DNA of 37,969 nucleotides from Actinomycetes bacterium (GTDB lineage: Bacteria > Actinomycetota > Acidimicrobiia > Acidimicrobiales > RAAP-2): contig JAKBNI010000011.1 in the NCBI GenBank assembly GCA_021831125.1, positions 1-37,969 of the forward strand, written 5' to 3'. Within the stretch, counting starts at the first letter, position 1. Each line of letters starts with the position of its first letter. Below the pieces are notes generated by a model, which saw only the letters and a list, made by a program, of their open reading frames with translations, was not told the DNA's origin and made no database searches. Of the stretch, positions 37,474-37,969 are shown piece after piece. Both the position numbers and the translations under genes were made by a program.

Positions 37474-37969
37474 CACGCCGGGAGGCCCCGGAAGGCCACC
37501 GCGCTGTGGGCCCGGTGACGGATGTTGATCGAGACGCACACCGCGGTGAAGGCCTCGACGGCGCTGGCCAGCGACATCGAGCCCACCTCGACCGCGCGCA
37601 GCCCGGGCATCGCGTCGATCATCTCGACCACCACCGCGCGCGCCCCGGGGTCGTCGCCGACCACCGCCACGTCGGCCACCAGGCCGCTCGCGAGGTCCTC
37701 CATCTGAGCGGCCGGCAGGTGGTGGAAGGCGCCCACGACCCGGCTCTCGGGCAGCGCGGCGGCGATCTGGGCCGCCATCGCGCCCCGGGGTGGGTAGAGG
37801 GGGATCACCTCTTTGCCCTCGCGCGCGAGCGCGTTGACCATCGAGACGACCACCTTGTGTGCGAGGGGCTCGCGCAGCGCGCGCACGGTCGCCACCGCCG
37901 AGTCCCAGGGGGTCGCCACCACCACGACCTCGCACTCGGCGGCGCCGGCGTTGTCGGCGCCCTCGACCA
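37473..37969 (-). CDS. F420-dependent NADP reductase (NPD family), 5' end beyond the window
   Basis: VVVATPWDSAVATVRAL...KVVVSMVNAL...ESRVVGAFHHLPAAQMEDL...DVAVVGDDPGARAVV...VCVSINIRHRAHSAVAFRGLPA; stop/start TGATG overlap with mshC. Confidence 0.82.
   Translation of the reverse strand, partial: VEGADNAGAAECEVVVVATPWDSAVATVRALREPLAHKVVVSMVNALAREGKEVIPLYPPRGAMAAQIAAALPESRVVGAFHHLPAAQMEDLASGLVADVAVVGDDPGARAVVVEMIDAMPGLRAVEVGSMSLASAVEAFTAVCVSINIRHRAHSAVAFRGLPA

Overview
This is a high-GC, gene-dense bacterial chromosomal window, almost certainly Actinomycetota. Mycothiol genes mshC and mshD, an F420-NADP reductase, PimA/PatA/PgsA-type lipid genes and M. tuberculosis-like gene order support this; a deep-branching, Acidimicrobiia-like lineage is a guess. 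I call 38 protein genes, 37 complete and 1 cut by the right edge. I found no rRNA, tRNA, CRISPR or mobile element. The left part (0-11 kb) holds a TrpF-like gene, YgfZ-like, a small ORF, mshD, a VIT-family protein, MaoC-like, menG, menF, a GT2 dolichol-P-mannose-synthase-like protein, a YbhN-like protein, ppk1 and an FtsW/RodA protein. The right part (11-38 kb) is one long minus-strand series: bifunctional nuclease, rodA, aroE, mltG, ruvX, alaS, aspS, hisS, rel, secF, secD, yajC, ruvB, ruvA, ruvC, yebC, pdxT, pdxS, an M48-like pseudoprotease, pimA-like, patA-like, pgsA-like, HIT, thrS, mshC and an F420-NADP reductase. I see no obviously new multi-gene system. The observations most worth a second look are: (1) a TAGNNT/TANNNT hexamer placed 6-7 nt before the start codon of 11 genes, indicating pervasive leaderless transcription; (2) stop codons that double as -10 elements; (3) an M48-family protein whose HExxH motif has become HCLAR; (4) a TrpF homolog lacking the catalytic Cys; (5) a perfect LexA/SOS-type palindrome on the ruvC start; (6) symmetrical bidirectional promoters; and (7) four convergent gene pairs with overlapping 3' ends.
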